Below, in pieces: positions 41,350 through 42,737 of a stretch of 42,737 bases of DNA (position 1 is its first letter; each line of letters opens with the position of its first letter). The notes below the pieces were generated by a model. That model was not told the DNA's origin, did not search any database, and saw only the letters and a program-made list of their open reading frames with translations. Made by a program: the position numbers and the translations under genes. The stretch is from JBAYJY01 sp041664945 (GTDB lineage Bacteria > UBP15 > UBA6099). The stretch is taken from positions 1-42,737 of the forward strand of contig JBAYJY010000015.1 in the NCBI GenBank assembly GCA_041664945.1, written 5' to 3'.

Positions 41350-42737
41350 ATGGATATTACAGCGGGCGAAATTATCATGGAGAGTCTCGCGAATCTGGGA
41401 GTGAATATCATATTCGGGATCCCGGACGGCGGGTACAACGTAATGTATAAATGGGTTCATTTTCACGGAGCCGAGAGGAATCTCAGGTTCGTGACGATGA
41501 GGCACGAGGCGGCCGGAGCGCACATGGCGGACGCGATGGCGCGAGCGACGGGCAAGCCGGGCGTAGTGATCGCCGGAGCGGGCCCGGGCGTCGCGAATCT
41601 GGTTTCGGGCGTCATCACCGCGCAGCAGGAAAACACGCCGATGATCGTGCTGACGACATCGCGCAGAACCGACCTGATGGACCCGCCGCGCGGCGGAATG
41701 CAGGTTGTGGATCACGTCGCGCTGTTCAAGTCGATCACGAAGATGAGCGCGCACGTCATGAGCTGGGAGCGCATTCCGGAACTGATCGCGACCGCGTACA
41801 GAACCGCCATTTCCGGGGTTCCGGGGCCGGTTCATCTGGATTTCTCCGAAGATATGATTAATACGAAAAAGCCGGAAGGCACGGTTACGCCGACGCAGGC
41901 TGACGCTGTCAAAGTCGCGCTTGCGGGCGCGAGCGACGCCTCGATAGCCGAGGCGGCGAAGATGCTCATCGACGCGAAGGCCCCGATGATTCACGCCGGC
42001 TCGACCGTCTGGAAAACAGACGCGACGGCGGAGCTGATCGAGCTCGCCGAGTACCTCGGCATACCGGTGTCCGAAACGCCGACAGGCCGCGGCTCCATGC
42101 CGGAGGACCATCCTCTGTGCGTGCCGCCCGTCGCCATGTTCGCGCGCGCCGTGCTCTCGCAGTCGGATGTCGTTCTCGCGATCGGCGTCAAGTTCGGCGA
42201 ACTGGACTTTTTCGGCAAAGCCCCGCTCTGGGGATCGGCCGGCAAGCAGAAACTTATCCACAATCATATAGACCCCGCGCTGATCGGCATCAATAAGAAG
42301 GTCGACATCGCGCTTGCGGGCCATGCGAAAATCGTTCTTCCGCAACTGCTCGAAGCGGTCAAGAAGCTGACGCCGAAGCGCGCCGAACACCCGGCGGTCA
42401 AGCAGTGCCAGCAGATGAAGGAAATGGGCGAGAACGATCTCGCGTCGAAGTTCGTTAAGGGCACGTCGCCGATAGTGACGGGCGAACTGGTGACCCGGCT
42501 GCGCAAGTTCATGCCGCGCGACACGATTTTCTGCCACGACGGCGGAAACACGTCGCTGTGGAGTTCATACTTCAACAGATTCTACGGACCGCGCACGCTC
42601 ATGTGGACGGGCGATTTCGGCCACCTCGGCACCGGCGTTCCGTTCGCGATCGGCGCGAAGCTCGCGATGCCCGACAAACCGGTCTGCCTGATCAGCGGCG
42701 ACGGCGCGTTCGGATTCAACATGCAGGAACTCGAAAC
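41350..42737 (+). CDS. Thiamine-diphosphate-dependent enzyme (acetolactate synthase-like), 3' end outside window
   Basis: 462 codons are open to the window edge. N-terminal PYR domain: EIIMESLANLGVNIIFGIPDGGYN, Glu53 in VTMRHEAAGAHMADAMARATGKPGVVIAGAGPGVANL (the Glu that activates the TPP aminopyrimidine). A central nucleotide-type domain follows (PMIHAGSTVW). The TPP domain ends at the window with LISGDGAFGFNMQELE (GDG motif). The order matches acetolactate synthase, benzoylformate decarboxylase and related 2-oxoacid enzymes; the substrate is not fixed by this part. GGAGGAGGAAG precedes ATG 41350. The C-terminus is cut, so length and any partner subunit cannot be judged. Confidence 0.85.
   Translation, partial: MDITAGEIIMESLANLGVNIIFGIPDGGYNVMYKWVHFHGAERNLRFVTMRHEAAGAHMADAMARATGKPGVVIAGAGPGVANLVSGVITAQQENTPMIVLTTSRRTDLMDPPRGGMQVVDHVALFKSITKMSAHVMSWERIPELIATAYRTAISGVPGPVHLDFSEDMINTKKPEGTVTPTQADAVKVALAGASDASIAEAAKMLIDAKAPMIHAGSTVWKTDATAELIELAEYLGIPVSETPTGRGSMPEDHPLCVPPVAMFARAVLSQSDVVLAIGVKFGELDFFGKAPLWGSAGKQKLIHNHIDPALIGINKKVDIALAGHAKIVLPQLLEAVKKLTPKRAEHPAVKQCQQMKEMGENDLASKFVKGTSPIVTGELVTRLRKFMPRDTIFCHDGGNTSLWSSYFNRFYGPRTLMWTGDFGHLGTGVPFAIGAKLAMPDKPVCLISGDGAFGFNMQELE

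Overview
The window is a 42.7 kb piece of a GC-rich bacterial chromosome, apparently from a motile, heterotrophic bacterium with a Gram-negative-type envelope. Signs of this are many Sec-type signal peptides, a WecA/MraY-type glycolipid initiator with a flippase, a flagellin, and scattered palindromic repeats. I cannot assign a phylum. The mix of weakly recognisable secreted proteins and repeat families suggests a little-studied lineage. Most genes are ordinary single-copy chromosomal genes. There are no rRNA or tRNA genes, no CRISPR array and no recognisable transposase or integrase.

Layout. 0-5.8 kb: the end of an MgtE-N/CBS regulatory-type protein, a secreted thioredoxin-fold protein, a small acidic protein, glgC-like ADP-glucose pyrophosphorylase, then on the minus strand a PUR-domain protein, a left-handed beta-helix acyl/nucleotidyl-type transferase and a protein with a DUF3320-like region. 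5.9-16.8 kb: a surface-glycan region (putative rhamnosyltransferase, Wzx-like flippase, methyltransferase, O-acetyltransferase, polyprenyl-phosphate GT2, PMT/ArnT-type GT, WecA-like phosphotransferase). A flagellin gene lies inside this region. 17-22 kb: secreted or membrane proteins of unknown function, including one whose reading frame is cut by an in-frame UGA exactly after the signal peptide. 22.7-26.6 kb: class III aminotransferase, VOC protein and aldo/keto reductase in a tight operon, facing an iron alcohol dehydrogenase. 26.7-33.7 kb: response-regulator/histidine-kinase hybrid, secreted GH31 glycosidase, MBL hydrolase, CoA-binding protein and nitroreductase-like protein. 33.9-38.7 kb: UvrD/PcrA helicase, tagaturonate epimerase (UxaE) family protein, TerB-like protein, and a decayed second copy of the uxaE 3' end. 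38.9-40.0 kb: an AT-rich, probably acquired gene fusing a TIR/nucleoside-deoxyribosyltransferase-like domain to a LamG-like domain. 40.3-42.7 kb: a methyltransferase and the 5' part of a thiamine-diphosphate enzyme.

Most striking observation. The protein at 13514-15277 is a flagellin whose variable outer region is replaced by a TolB/PD40-type beta-propeller (seven GNxDIY-like units, six WSPDG-like turns). Conserved flagellin D0/D1 helices lie on both sides. The gene has a consensus sigma-70-type promoter, a leader of about 300 nt with GGA-bearing hairpins and mutually exclusive stems, and glycan-assembly genes on both sides. If expressed, the filament would display thousands of propeller domains. 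I did not recognise this architecture as a described one. Second in interest are the TIR-like/LamG fusion in an AT-rich patch beside a duplicated gene end, the UGA-interrupted secreted protein, and an 87-bp element made of three tandem palindromes inside an outer inverted repeat.
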